Shown piece by piece: positions 9,304 to 17,491 of a stretch of 40,242 nt of DNA. Source of the DNA: an uncultured Rickettsiales bacterium. Its GTDB lineage: Bacteria; Pseudomonadota; Alphaproteobacteria; Rickettsiales; UBA1997. The translations under genes and the position numbers were made by a program. The stretch lies in the NCBI GenBank assembly GCA_905478245.1, contig CAJQHT010000015.1, forward strand, positions 1-40,242, in the 5' to 3' direction. The notes under the pieces are model-generated. The model did not search any database and was not told the DNA's origin. It was given only the letters and a program-made list of their open reading frames with translations. Position 1 is the stretch's first letter, and every line of letters starts with the position of its first letter.

Positions 9304-10557
9304 TTAATTGTTATTTAAATGTATTTTGTCATTAGCAATTATAATCTTATTAGCTATTTCAAGCTCAGTAAGTATTATATTTAATGTTTTTGCTGAAATA
9401 TCTAATTCATCAATTAATGTTTGAATTAAAATTGGCGCATAGTTAATTTTATTCAGAATTATTGTGCTTATATCTTTTGTGTCGTCGCCACAGAAGGATT
9501 TGTACTGAGATTTATTTTCTTTTTCTTCATACTCCTCTCCATTCTTAATGTAATCATTATTTTTTACTATTCTAGAAGAGATATCATTATATTCTAATTT
9601 TTTATAATTAGTTTTATCTTTCAAATTAGAAATTTCTGTTATTTCTGTTAAAATATCATCTTTATTCTCAATTAGTTTTGCCCCCTGTTTAATTAATAGA
9701 TTTGTTCCTTGATATCTTGGATCAAAAGGTGATCCTGGTACGGCAAATATTTCCCTATTCTGCTCTAAGGCAAAGCGAGATGTTATTAGGCTTCCTGATC
9801 TTAATTTTGCTTCAATTACTACAACCCCAAGTGATAATCCTGATATTATTCTATTTCTTTGAGGAAAATGATTTGCTTTTGGTGGTGATCCTATTTTATA
9901 TTCACTGATTAATAAGCCTTGCTCAATAATATCTTGATAAAGGTTTTTATTCTCATGAGGGTAGATATTATCAATTCCCCCTCCTATAACGGCAATTGTG
10001 CCACTATTGATGGCTGCTCTATGTGCAGCTTGATCAATCCCGCGCGCTAGGCCTGAGGCAATAATTATATTCTCCTCACCTAATTCTCTGGAAATTTTTT
10101 CAGCAAATTTACAGCCATTAAAAGAAGCATTTCTTGTGCCAATAATTGCAATAATATTTTGATGTATTAAATTAATATTACCTCTGAATGTAAATGCAAG
10201 AGGTGGATCTGGAATTTCTTTAAGTAATTCCGGATAATCATCTTCATAAAAAGTAATAATTCTTGCTCCTATTTTTTGACAATCTTCTAATTCTTTTAAT
10301 ATTTCTGCCTCACTGGCTATGGATACTGGTTTTGTTATATTTTTTTGCCTAAGGTAATCATTAATATTCTTAATAGCACTATTGGCGTTGCTAAATTTAT
10401 TGATAATATTAAAAAATTCTGATCTTTTTAAGCCCTTTGATCTGACAAGCCTTAAGCAGCTAATCTTTTCTGAATTTTTTAAATCTTGATGGTAGTATTT
10501 TGAGGTTTCTCTATTATTTTTTGATATAGAAATTTTCTTTGTAATATTTTGTAACAT
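9304..10557 (-). CDS. dprA: DNA processing protein DprA (Smf)
   Basis: DprA binds incoming single-stranded DNA and loads RecA during natural transformation. It is also widely kept in bacteria that are not known to be competent. The 417-residue protein has the Rossmann-like DprA fold: IIGTRNAS at about 138-145, IASGLARGIDQAAH at 166-179, VIGGGIDNIYP, and PQRNRIISGLS near 232-242, followed by SGSLITSRFALEQNREIFAVPG. The C-terminal 60 residues have the character of the DprA winged helix. The first 30 residues are not conserved in the family, and a later start is possible. It is convergent with the HTH gene. Confidence 0.93.
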   Translation of the reverse strand: MLQNITKKISISKNNRETSKYYHQDLKNSEKISCLRLVRSKGLKRSEFFNIINKFSNANSAIKNINDYLRQKNITKPVSIASEAEILKELEDCQKIGARIITFYEDDYPELLKEIPDPPLAFTFRGNINLIHQNIIAIIGTRNASFNGCKFAEKISRELGEENIIIASGLARGIDQAAHRAAINSGTIAVIGGGIDNIYPHENKNLYQDIIEQGLLISEYKIGSPPKANHFPQRNRIISGLSLGVVVIEAKLRSGSLITSRFALEQNREIFAVPGSPFDPRYQGTNLLIKQGAKLIENKDDILTEITEISNLKDKTNYKKLEYNDISSRIVKNNDYIKNGEEYEEKENKSQYKSFCGDDTKDISTIILNKINYAPILIQTLIDELDISAKTLNIILTELEIANKIIIANDKIHLNNN

Positions 10558-10670
10558 TGCCTAGGTTTGATTGGTGGTGGTTAGTATTATACCAAATACT
10601 ATCTTGTTATATCAATTACTCAAGAGAGTATTTGACATTATTTATTGGTAGATTCCATTATTATATTATT

Positions 10671-11444
10671 TTAATTTTTAATTTTATAGCCCCTTTTTAG
10701 CATTGCGGATATTATAATCCATAATATAATATTTACCGACAGCATGACGATAATGCCAGTTTCTTTATTGCCATCCATATATCCGGTTAAACCATATCTA
10801 AAGCCGTCAATCATGTAGAAAAATGGATTACAATAGGCAATTTTCTGCCAGAATTCTGGCAGATTATGTACGGAATAAAAAGTTCCAGATAAGAATGTTA
10901 ATGGAGTTATTAGGTAGCTAGTAATTGCTGACATGTGATCAAATGTCTCAGAAACTATTCCACATAGCATGCCAAGAAGCCCCAAAAACATAGTAGCAAA
11001 AATAAGGCAAAATACGGCATAGCCAAAATCATGAAATGACATAGGTACAAAAATATAGATTGCACAAAATGCTGCAATTCCAACCATTATCCCACGCAAA
11101 GCTGCCCCACTAACCATTGCAACTAGAATCTCATTGCTGCTAATAGGTGGAATAAGATAGTCAATGATATGGCCAAGAACTTTACCCATAACAAAAGAGC
11201 TAGAGGTATTAGCAAAGGCATTTTGCATTGCCGCCATGATTATCAAACCCGGAGCCATAAAAACTTTAAAGTCTATGTCATTAATGTCTTTTAGGCGATC
11301 GCCAATTGCTAAAGAAAAAATTGCCAATAACAATAAGGCATTTATAACTGGCGATAATATGGTTTGGTGATATACTTTTAAAAATCTTAAAGTCTCTTTT
11401 TTAAATAAATTCCAGGCTCCATAGTAATTAATGTCAGAAATCAT
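10671..11444 (-). CDS. ABC-2 type transporter permease
   Basis: The 257-residue membrane protein has about six hydrophobic segments and the ABC-2 family pattern. An N-terminal cytoplasmic part (YGAWNLFKKETLRFLKVY) is followed by membrane spans; the segment LTFLSGTFYSVHNLPEFWQK-IAYCNPFFYMIDGFRYG near 190-225 is the diagnostic end of the YadH/NodJ/DrrB group. Such permeases work with a separate ATPase; none is adjacent, so the partner must be encoded elsewhere. The substrate cannot be inferred. It is transcribed away from pheS, with a full family A element in the shared upstream region. Confidence 0.85.
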   Translation of the reverse strand: MISDINYYGAWNLFKKETLRFLKVYHQTILSPVINALLLLAIFSLAIGDRLKDINDIDFKVFMAPGLIIMAAMQNAFANTSSSFVMGKVLGHIIDYLIPPISSNEILVAMVSGAALRGIMVGIAAFCAIYIFVPMSFHDFGYAVFCLIFATMFLGLLGMLCGIVSETFDHMSAITSYLITPLTFLSGTFYSVHNLPEFWQKIAYCNPFFYMIDGFRYGLTGYMDGNKETGIIVMLSVNIILWIIISAMLKRGYKIKN

Positions 11445-11481
11445 TGATTTATTTCTTTTTATAATTTATATTGTTGAATAA

Positions 11482-11513
11482 TATAGCGCTATTTTATTCT
11501 AAAGTATAGCGCT
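11482..11513. promoter_or_regulatory. Paired TATAGCGCT boxes upstream of the ABC-2 permease
   Basis: The 9-mer TATAGCGCT, which contains the palindrome AGCGCT, occurs at 11482-11490 and 11505-11513, 23 bp apart. The pair lies 38 bp upstream of the permease start and next to the family A element. It could be a binding site for a dimeric regulator, or repeat debris. Confidence 0.25.
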
Positions 11514-11688
11514 TAATGCCAAATCACATCTTTAATGAATGATACAGGCAAAATATTTTTAGATAAAATTATAAAAGAGAGTCGTTAGTATGTTTATATT
11601 TTAACGAGACTTTCTATGATTTTAATCAAAAAATATGAAGTTAGATTATTTATTATTTTACCCCATTCTAAAGATGTGAATTGTCATA
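11514..11688 (+). repeat. Family A element, near complete, upstream of pheS
   Basis: This runs from TAATGCCAAATCACATC through TTTAATGAATGATACAGG, the AAAATATTTTTAGATAAAA core, GAGAGTCGTTAGTATG, TTTTAATCAAAAAATATG, and AAGTTAGATTATTTATTATT to a mutated terminus GTGAATTGTCATA. Another terminus-like piece, TACCAAATCCC, follows at about 11690. It is in plus orientation and ends 32 bp before the pheS start. Confidence 0.8.
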
Positions 11689-11720
11689 ATACCAAATCCC
11701 AATTTTAATTAAATAATATT

Positions 11721-12755
11721 ATGTTACAAGATTTAAATAATCTTAAAGAGGATTTTTTTAGTAAAATATCCAAAATATCAACCATAGAAGAACTTGAAGA
11801 TATTAGAGTTAGTTTTTTGGGTAAAAAAGGTAGCTTTACCACTTTAATGCAAAATTTAAGAAATTTAAATAATGAAGAAAAGAGGCTTGCAGGAAGTGAG
11901 CTTAATAAAACAAAAATTGAGATTGTTGGTATCGTTCAGCAAAAAAAAGAAGAATTTGAGTTAATAAATTTAAATAAGAAATTAGAGGAAGAAAAAATTG
12001 ATCTAACTGAGCCGGTTAGAAATACCAATAAAGGCCTCTTACATCCAATTAATAAAGTTATGCTTGAGGTTGATGATATATTCTCTAAAATGGGATTTAT
12101 TATGGCTGATGGCCCTGAAATAGAAGATGATTTTCATAATTTTAGCGCCTTAAATATTGATGAAAATCATCCAGCAAGACAAATGCAGGATACCTTTTAT
12201 CTGAGGGGTGAAAATACTCTACTTCGTACTCATACATCAAGCGTTCAAATTCGCAAAATGATGAAAGATAAAGCTCCAATTAAGATAATTACAATGGGCA
12301 AGGTTTATCGTCGAGATTCCGATCAGACTCACACGCCAATGTTTCATCAGGTTGAGGGGCTTTTAGTGGATGAAAATATCAATATGGGTAATTTAAAATG
12401 GGTTTTGGAAAAATTTCTCAAAGAGTTTTTTGAGATTGATGAAATATCTATGCGTTTTCGTCCAAGTTTCTTTCCATTTACAGAACCTTCGGCTGAATTG
12501 GATATTGGCTATAAAACTGAAAATAACCAAATTAAAATAGGTGGTAACGAGAAATTTATGGAGATACTTGGCTGTGGCATGGTTCATCCTAATGTTTTAA
12601 AGAATGTTAATATTGATCCTGAGAAATATCAAGGGTTTGCTTTTGGCATAGGTATTGAGAGGTTATGCATGTTAAAATATGGCGTAACTGATCTTAGGAT
12701 GTTCTTTGAAAACGATATCCGCTTCTTAAAGCATTTTGGCTTTAGTGGAAAATAA
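11721..12755 (+). CDS. pheS: Phenylalanine--tRNA ligase alpha subunit
   Basis: PheS is the catalytic subunit of the alpha2beta2 enzyme that charges tRNA-Phe. The 344-residue protein has an N-terminal coiled-coil arm (about 1-90). The class II aminoacyl-tRNA synthetase core has motif 2 in TMGKVYRRDSDQTHTPMFHQ and motif 3 in AFGIGIERLCMLKYG near 320. The length is normal. Usually pheT follows pheS; here the next gene is ccmD, so pheT must be elsewhere. tRNA-Phe itself lies about 3 kb downstream on the other strand. Confidence 0.97.
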   Translation: MLQDLNNLKEDFFSKISKISTIEELEDIRVSFLGKKGSFTTLMQNLRNLNNEEKRLAGSELNKTKIEIVGIVQQKKEEFELINLNKKLEEEKIDLTEPVRNTNKGLLHPINKVMLEVDDIFSKMGFIMADGPEIEDDFHNFSALNIDENHPARQMQDTFYLRGENTLLRTHTSSVQIRKMMKDKAPIKIITMGKVYRRDSDQTHTPMFHQVEGLLVDENINMGNLKWVLEKFLKEFFEIDEISMRFRPSFFPFTEPSAELDIGYKTENNQIKIGGNEKFMEILGCGMVHPNVLKNVNIDPEKYQGFAFGIGIERLCMLKYGVTDLRMFFENDIRFLKHFGFSGK

Positions 12756-12773
12756 TATTAAACTATATATTTT

Positions 12774-12926
12774 ATGAAAAGTTACGAATTATTTGTTAAT
12801 TGGTCTTATTTTTTAACCTTCTTCATAATTATTATTTTTACCATTATTAATTTATTGTCATATCGCAAGAATTCTCGTAAATTAGCATCCTTACTAAAAG
12901 ATAATGATAGAAAAAATAAAAATTAA
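12774..12926 (+). CDS. ccmD: Heme exporter protein D (CcmD), 50 aa
   Basis: A 50-codon frame starts ATG at 12774 and encodes MKSYELFVNWSYFLTFFIII, then IFTIINLLSY and a basic tail RKNSRKLASLLKDNDRKNKN. One transmembrane segment (about 10-29) followed by a charged cytoplasmic helix is the CcmD layout. CcmD releases holo-CcmE from the CcmABC heme exporter. Its stop at 12926 overlaps the ccmE start at 12904 by 23 bp, and ccmD-ccmE is the common gene order. Sequence conservation in this family is weak, so the call rests on topology, size and context. Confidence 0.8.
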   Translation: MKSYELFVNWSYFLTFFIIIIFTIINLLSYRKNSRKLASLLKDNDRKNKN

Positions 12927-13350
12927 CAAAAAAAGAAAGCAAAAAAGAATCTTGTTTATCTTTTTTGCTTTTTTTATTTCAGTAACGTCTTTAATATTTA
13001 TTATTAAGAATTTTAAGGATAATATTATTTTCTTTTACTCCCCAAGTGAAATCACTATAGACATTAAATCCTCTGGCAAAATTATAAAAGTTGGTGGTTT
13101 AGTTAAGAAAGGAAGTATTAAAAAATCTAAAAATAGGGAATTAATTTTTACCATTACAGACTTAAAGGATGATCTTGTAATTAATTTCAATAAAATTCCT
13201 CCAGATCTATTTAGGGAGGGTCAAGGTATTATTGCTACCGGTCAATTTAATCAAGAGAAAGATATTTTTATTGCCAGTGAATTATTGGCAAAGCATGATG
13301 AAAATTATATGCCTTTAGAGGTAAAGAATTCTTTATATCCCAAAGAGTAA
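12904..13350 (+). CDS. ccmE: Cytochrome c maturation protein CcmE (heme chaperone)
   Basis: CcmE carries heme in the periplasm to the cytochrome c lyase. The 148-residue protein has a basic N-terminus, one membrane anchor (about 17-35), then an OB-fold domain. The domain has VGGLVKKGSI at about 63-72, FTITD at 82-86 and the heme-binding KHDENYMP at 130-137, where His131 is the covalent heme site and Tyr135 its usual partner. It overlaps ccmD. The ccmA gene lies 25 kb away, so the ccm set is dispersed, as in other Rickettsiales. Confidence 0.96.
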   Translation: MIEKIKINKKRKQKRILFIFFAFFISVTSLIFIIKNFKDNIIFFYSPSEITIDIKSSGKIIKVGGLVKKGSIKKSKNRELIFTITDLKDDLVINFNKIPPDLFREGQGIIATGQFNQEKDIFIASELLAKHDENYMPLEVKNSLYPKE

Positions 13351-13359
13351 TTAATAATA

Positions 13360-13398
13360 TCATTTAATAAAATAACTGTTTTAGAAGTTAAAATGGTA
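13360..13398 (-). repeat. Family B element, half copy downstream of ccmE
   Basis: Read on the minus strand this is TACCATTTTAACTTCTAAAA followed by CAGTTATTTTATTAAATGAT. It matches the left half of the family B element at 8787-8955 and is almost identical over 40 bases to the copy at 18107-18149. The other half is missing. It begins a few bases after the ccmE stop. Confidence 0.7.
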
Positions 13399-13539
13399 TA
13401 ATACTAAAATCCATTTTTAAATAGCTTATATTCAAAATATTTTTTAATTAAGAGGGGTAAAGAGGATAGGTCTATTTAATTATTTTAAAGGTGGGGCAAT
13501 GTTAATTTGTATCAAAATAGAACATATATTATGTTAAAT

Positions 13540-13574
13540 TAATACAGTATGTATTAAAATGATACATATTAATA
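13540..13574. repeat. TGTAT-type palindromic repeat (family D) after the DOT1-like gene
   Basis: The 35 bases start TAATACAGTATGTATT and end ATGATACATATTAATA. They match 35281-35315 at 28 of 35 positions by my count. TGTAT/ATACA pairs give a short hairpin. Both copies sit directly at the 3' end of a minus-strand gene, so they may serve as transcript ends. Confidence 0.45.
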
Positions 13575-13587
13575 GTGGATAAGGAAC

Positions 13588-15876
13588 TTATAATCTATAT
13601 TTAGAAATGGTGCTATTCATGCTCCAGCTACTAATTATACTCACTTTTTCAATCAGGTATTTCTCCATATTGCTAAAATCAGTAGTTGAGAAAATATAAG
13701 TTCCTTTTTTGCAGTTACTCATTATTTTTTCAGCAATGTCATTATTATTGTCTTTGGCAAAACAAATATTATTAGTAAATATAATATCAAATTCCTCATA
13801 ATTAAACATCTTATCAAAGAAGTTTTTATTAAAAAATTCAACATTATTTTTAATTTTTGCACCTGAATGTTTAAGTAAATCTTGTGATGCGTGAAATCTA
13901 GCTTCAGACAATTCAATGCCTATGGATTTTTTTAATTCAGGATAGAACTTTTTAACAGCTAATGTTATCCTGCCCCTGCCAGAACCAAGATCAACAAATG
14001 TTTTATCCTTTTTGTCTATGTCAATATGGTCAAGTAAATACCTAACGCTATTATCAAGAACTTCGCCATAGGTTTTATCTTTAGTATATCCTAAATTTTC
14101 AAATGTTTTATCATCTTTATCCGTTAGCGATACATGGATATTTTCAAATTTAACATCTGATGAGCGTCTAATTCTTTGCTTTAAATTATTGTCAATACAG
14201 TGAATATTATCAACGCTATCTTTAACTAATTTCAAGCCAAGGTCATAGCTATTTTTCATATCTTCAGATACGTATTTAATACAATAAGGATCTTTTTTTA
14301 CTGCGCCAAAAGCAATATCAATATCATTTTTTAATTCTGATGATAGATATTTGATAAATCTTGGATTTATTTTATCAATAAATAATAGGGCAATGTTTTT
14401 ATCAATATTTAATTCTGACATATCTTGCTGTAAAATATTATAATAAATAAATTTATAAGTATCTTGATTGTCAAAACATTTTTGTATGAAATCTTCGTTA
14501 TTTCTAAATTTTTGTTCAGGATCTTTTAATATTGCAAATAATATTTCAGGATTTTTATGAACCGTTTCTAGTAATAATTTCTTATTCGATTTAATTTCAT
14601 TGCTCAGTTTTTGATAGGATCCTGAGCTTTTCATACTCTCTTCAATAAATTTTCTAAAAGGGCTAGTTTCTTTATTATATTTAGCGCCATTTTTTAGTAA
14701 AATAGTACATATGTCATAGGCCTTTTCTTTGCAGGCTACTTCCAAGGCTTTGTCAAATTGCTCAGCAGTGACTAGATGGCGATATTTTTCAATTAAAATT
14801 AAAACCTTTTCTTTTTTGACGTCATTTAAAAATATGTCTATCGATTTGATTAGTAGATTACCTACACTACCTCCAAAATCAATTAATTTCTGTAGTAAAA
14901 TTTCATTATACCAGCCAACCCAACAAAATGCTTCATGCATTAGTTTGCCTTTGGTTTCTTTGGTTATTTTATCTCCGTATAATCTCAAGAATAAATCCAA
15001 TTCCTTTATTCTTTCCTCTTTGGTTCTATTTTTATAGCCAGCAAAATAATCAACTAACTCCATTAAGATTTCATTAAAATCTTTGTCTTTTAAATCAGCT
15101 TTATCTGCCGATAATTCTATTAGCTCTAAATTAACATATCTAATTGATAATAGATGCCATCTAGCTAAGCAATATTTATAAATATCCTTATCTATGTAGG
15201 ATCCAAAATTATTAATATAAGAAATTAGAATATCTCTTGATTCATCAATTGCCAATAAATAAAAATATATAATGTTAAAATCCAAACTTGGATTCAATAA
15301 TTTTTCTATATCTATTTTGCTTATTTTGTCTTTATCTAGGTCGCTTAAATTGCTTATAAAATCTATATTATCATGATGAATCCTATCTAGATTGTAATCT
15401 TTAAAATCTAGAGATTTAATTATGGCATCTTTCGAGATATCTGATTGATTTTCATTAAAAAATGGTATGAGATATTTATTTTGTAGTTTTTTGGAGTTTA
15501 CTGCATTGCAGATCTCATTAATTTTTAATGGATTTGTAAATTCTGATTTATTTGCAGTATTAATATAGTAATCAAAGTCAGAGAATAGTTTATCAGAAGA
15601 TTCTTTTTCCATGAGATCGAGATGTAAAAGCGGATCATTTAAATCTTTATATTTTGAAATTGTAGCATTACCTAGTTTAATTTCTTTATAATGAAAATCT
15701 CTATATTCTTTATAATTCTCCAATAATTCTGAATCTTTTTCTTGTTCAGATCTCCTGTTAAGACTGTCACTAGCTGCACTTTCTTTATTAAAAAAATAAA
15801 CAAAAATATTATGATCAGTGTTTAATAATAATGTTTTAAGAATATAGCAATCATTAATTGAACCTGCAAAATACAT
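13588..15876 (-). CDS. DOT1-like lysine methyltransferase with helical repeats, candidate host-directed effector
   Basis: From the ATG at 15876 the protein has 762 residues. The last 160 match the DOT1 (histone H3K79 methyltransferase) motif series in order: TYGEVLDNSV (602-611, the D1-type loop), TFVDLGSGRGRITLAV (626-641, SAM motif I), IGIELSEARFHA (about 652-663), DIIFTNNICFA (697-707, with the Asn-Asn pair at 702-703), GTYIFSTTDF, and SSWSMNSTISKYRL at the C-terminus, matching the SVSW...VSYYL end of DOT1. The first 600 residues are helical, with an ankyrin-like unit (ALEVACKEKAYDICTILLKNGAKYN) and DUF4116-like units (NDIDIAFGAVKKDPYCIKYVSEDMK, shown as IAFGAVKKDP and IKYVSEDMK). No signal peptide is seen. 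An in-frame extension upstream would run through tRNA-Phe and is rejected; a GTG at 15936 is an alternative start. No bacterial histone substrate is known, so an effector role is inferred. Confidence 0.8.
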   Translation of the reverse strand: MYFAGSINDCYILKTLLLNTDHNIFVYFFNKESAASDSLNRRSEQEKDSELLENYKEYRDFHYKEIKLGNATISKYKDLNDPLLHLDLMEKESSDKLFSDFDYYINTANKSEFTNPLKINEICNAVNSKKLQNKYLIPFFNENQSDISKDAIIKSLDFKDYNLDRIHHDNIDFISNLSDLDKDKISKIDIEKLLNPSLDFNIIYFYLLAIDESRDILISYINNFGSYIDKDIYKYCLARWHLLSIRYVNLELIELSADKADLKDKDFNEILMELVDYFAGYKNRTKEERIKELDLFLRLYGDKITKETKGKLMHEAFCWVGWYNEILLQKLIDFGGSVGNLLIKSIDIFLNDVKKEKVLILIEKYRHLVTAEQFDKALEVACKEKAYDICTILLKNGAKYNKETSPFRKFIEESMKSSGSYQKLSNEIKSNKKLLLETVHKNPEILFAILKDPEQKFRNNEDFIQKCFDNQDTYKFIYYNILQQDMSELNIDKNIALLFIDKINPRFIKYLSSELKNDIDIAFGAVKKDPYCIKYVSEDMKNSYDLGLKLVKDSVDNIHCIDNNLKQRIRRSSDVKFENIHVSLTDKDDKTFENLGYTKDKTYGEVLDNSVRYLLDHIDIDKKDKTFVDLGSGRGRITLAVKKFYPELKKSIGIELSEARFHASQDLLKHSGAKIKNNVEFFNKNFFDKMFNYEEFDIIFTNNICFAKDNNNDIAEKIMSNCKKGTYIFSTTDFSNMEKYLIEKVSIISSWSMNSTISKYRL

Positions 15877-15962
15877 GGTAATTTTAGATTCTTTTTGCTT
15901 AATTTGGTGATTGAAATAGCTATGCAGACTGATCACTTTGGAGGTGTGTTGTTTATTTATAG

Positions 15963-16038
15963 TGGTGCCCGAACGCGGATTTGAACCACGGACACAAGGA
16001 TTTTCAGTCCTTTGCTCTACCAACTGAGCTATTCGGGC
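15963..16038 (-). tRNA. tRNA-Phe (anticodon GAA)
   Basis: The minus strand starts GCCCGAATAGCTCAGTTGG and ends TTCGGGCACCA with CCA encoded, 76 nt. The acceptor stem GCCCGAA/TTCGGGC is perfect and the anticodon loop CTGAAAA gives GAA. It lies 86 bp upstream of the DOT1-like gene on the same strand. Confidence 0.97.
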
Positions 16039-16133
16039 ATATTTAAGAAAAAATTATAATATTAGTTTTTTATTTTGCAAGTTGCTTTTATTATTAGCTA
16101 TTTATATAATAAGTCCATCTTTAGAATGCTTAA

Positions 16134-16317
16134 TACCAATTCTTAATCTTTAATGAATAATACAGGCAAAATATTTTTTAGATAAAAATTACAAAAGAGA
16201 GTCGTTAGTATGTTCATATTTCATAATATTTTTCATGGGCTTTTTATGATTTTAATCAAAAAATATGAAGTTAGATTATTTATTATTTTAACTTAATTTT
16301 AAAGATGGGAATTGCTA
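16134..16317 (+). repeat. Family A element, complete (184 bp), upstream of ychF
   Basis: This copy begins TACCAATTCTTAATCTTTAA, passes through the AAAATATTTTTTAGATAAAA core, GAGAGTCGTTAGTATG, and CATGGGCTTTTTATG, and ends AAAGATGGGAATTGCTA. The two ends are imperfect inverted repeats. It is close to the reverse complement of 28956-29138 along its full length. It ends 34 bp before the ychF start and is in the same orientation as the gene. It fills most of the 313-bp gap between tRNA-Phe and ychF; the remaining 95 bp hold only a possible second terminus fragment near 16113. Confidence 0.85.
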
Positions 16318-16351
16318 TAAGAATAATAAATAATAATTTAATTAACATAAA

Positions 16352-17458
16352 ATGTCTTTAAAATGTGGTATAGTTGGCCTGCCGAATGTAGGTAAATCAA
16401 CTTTATTTAATGCCTTAACTCAAACAGCAAATGCTCAAGCTGCTAATTATCCATTTTGTACTATTGAGCCTAATAGTGGTAGTGTTGCAGTTAGTGATAA
16501 AAGACTAGAAAAGCTTGCAAAAATAGCTAATTCACAAGAAATAATACCAACACAAATCGAATTTGTTGATATTGCTGGTCTTGTTAAAGGGGCTAGTAAA
16601 GGAGAGGGTTTGGGTAATAAATTCTTATCACATATCAGGGAAGTGGATGCTATAATTAATGTAATTAGATGTTTTGAAGATGAAAATATCACTCATGTTG
16701 AGGGAGGTGTTGATGTTTTACGCGATATTGAATTGATACAAATAGAGCTAATTCTGTCAGATCTTGAAAGCTTAGAAAAAAGATTACCTAATTTAGAAAA
16801 AAAGGCGAAAAATAGCAAAGATAAGGAGCTTCTTATTCAAATTGATCTAATGAAAAGAGTTATCCCATTATTATCAGAGGGGAAACTGGCTTCTATTATT
16901 GAATTAAAAGACGCTGAAGAGAGAATGGTTTTTAAGAATTTGCAACTAATAACTGCTAAGCCTCAGCTTTTTATTGGCAATTTGAGTGAAGAGGAAATTA
17001 TATCTGGAAATAAGTTCTATGATATTCTGGAAAATTTTGGTAAAGAAAATAATTTGCCAATATTAAAAATATCAGCTCAATTAGAATCGGAGATAGCAAT
17101 TTTAGAAAGCGATGAAGAGAAAAAAGAATTTTTAGAAACGGTTGGTTTAAAAGAAGCCGGATTGTCACAGATTATTAAGGCAAGTCATAATTTGTTAGGA
17201 TTAATTACCTTTTTTACCGTTGGACCAAAAGAATGTCACGCCTGGAATGTGCAAAATAATGCTACAGCACCCAAGGCTGCCGGAGTAATACATACTGATT
17301 TTGAAACAGGTTTTATTAGGGCGGAGACCATATCATATAATGATTATATAGAATTTAACGGCGAAGAAGGCTGCAAAAATGCTGGAAAATTAAGATTAGA
17401 AGGTAGGGAATATTTAGTTAATGATGGTGATATATTTCATTTTAGATTTAATAATTAA
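16352..17458 (+). CDS. ychF: Redox-regulated ATPase YchF (Obg-like GTPase family)
   Basis: YchF (OLA1 type) is a ribosome-associated P-loop NTPase that prefers ATP and takes part in translation quality and stress response. The 368-residue protein has G1 GLPNVGKS at 9-16, G3 DIAGLVKGASKGEGLGNKFL near 70, a coiled-coil arm (about 125-190) and the C-terminal TGS domain ending LEGREYLVNDGDIFHFRFNN, shown in part as GDIFHFRF. In place of the GTP-specific NKXD motif, the family's noncanonical G4 lies around GNLSEE. The length is standard. It stands alone between a repeat and the convergent thiE. Confidence 0.97.
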   Translation: MSLKCGIVGLPNVGKSTLFNALTQTANAQAANYPFCTIEPNSGSVAVSDKRLEKLAKIANSQEIIPTQIEFVDIAGLVKGASKGEGLGNKFLSHIREVDAIINVIRCFEDENITHVEGGVDVLRDIELIQIELILSDLESLEKRLPNLEKKAKNSKDKELLIQIDLMKRVIPLLSEGKLASIIELKDAEERMVFKNLQLITAKPQLFIGNLSEEEIISGNKFYDILENFGKENNLPILKISAQLESEIAILESDEEKKEFLETVGLKEAGLSQIIKASHNLLGLITFFTVGPKECHAWNVQNNATAPKAAGVIHTDFETGFIRAETISYNDYIEFNGEEGCKNAGKLRLEGREYLVNDGDIFHFRFNN

Positions 17459-17491
17459 AGACTCCTGTAGATAGATCTTTTCGACTAAATC

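Noticed and set aside
15700-15876. PP-loop (QueC-like) domain at the N-terminus of the DOT1-like protein
   Set aside because: The segment MYFAGSINDCYILK only vaguely recalls the SGGxDS loop; the key SGGxDS residues are missing, so the likeness is not enough for a call.
15877-16023. N-terminal extension of the DOT1-like protein by 49 residues
   Set aside because: The in-frame extension runs through the complete tRNA-Phe gene at 15963-16038, so its first residues are translated tRNA. The ATG at 15876 (or possibly the GTG at 15936) is a better start.
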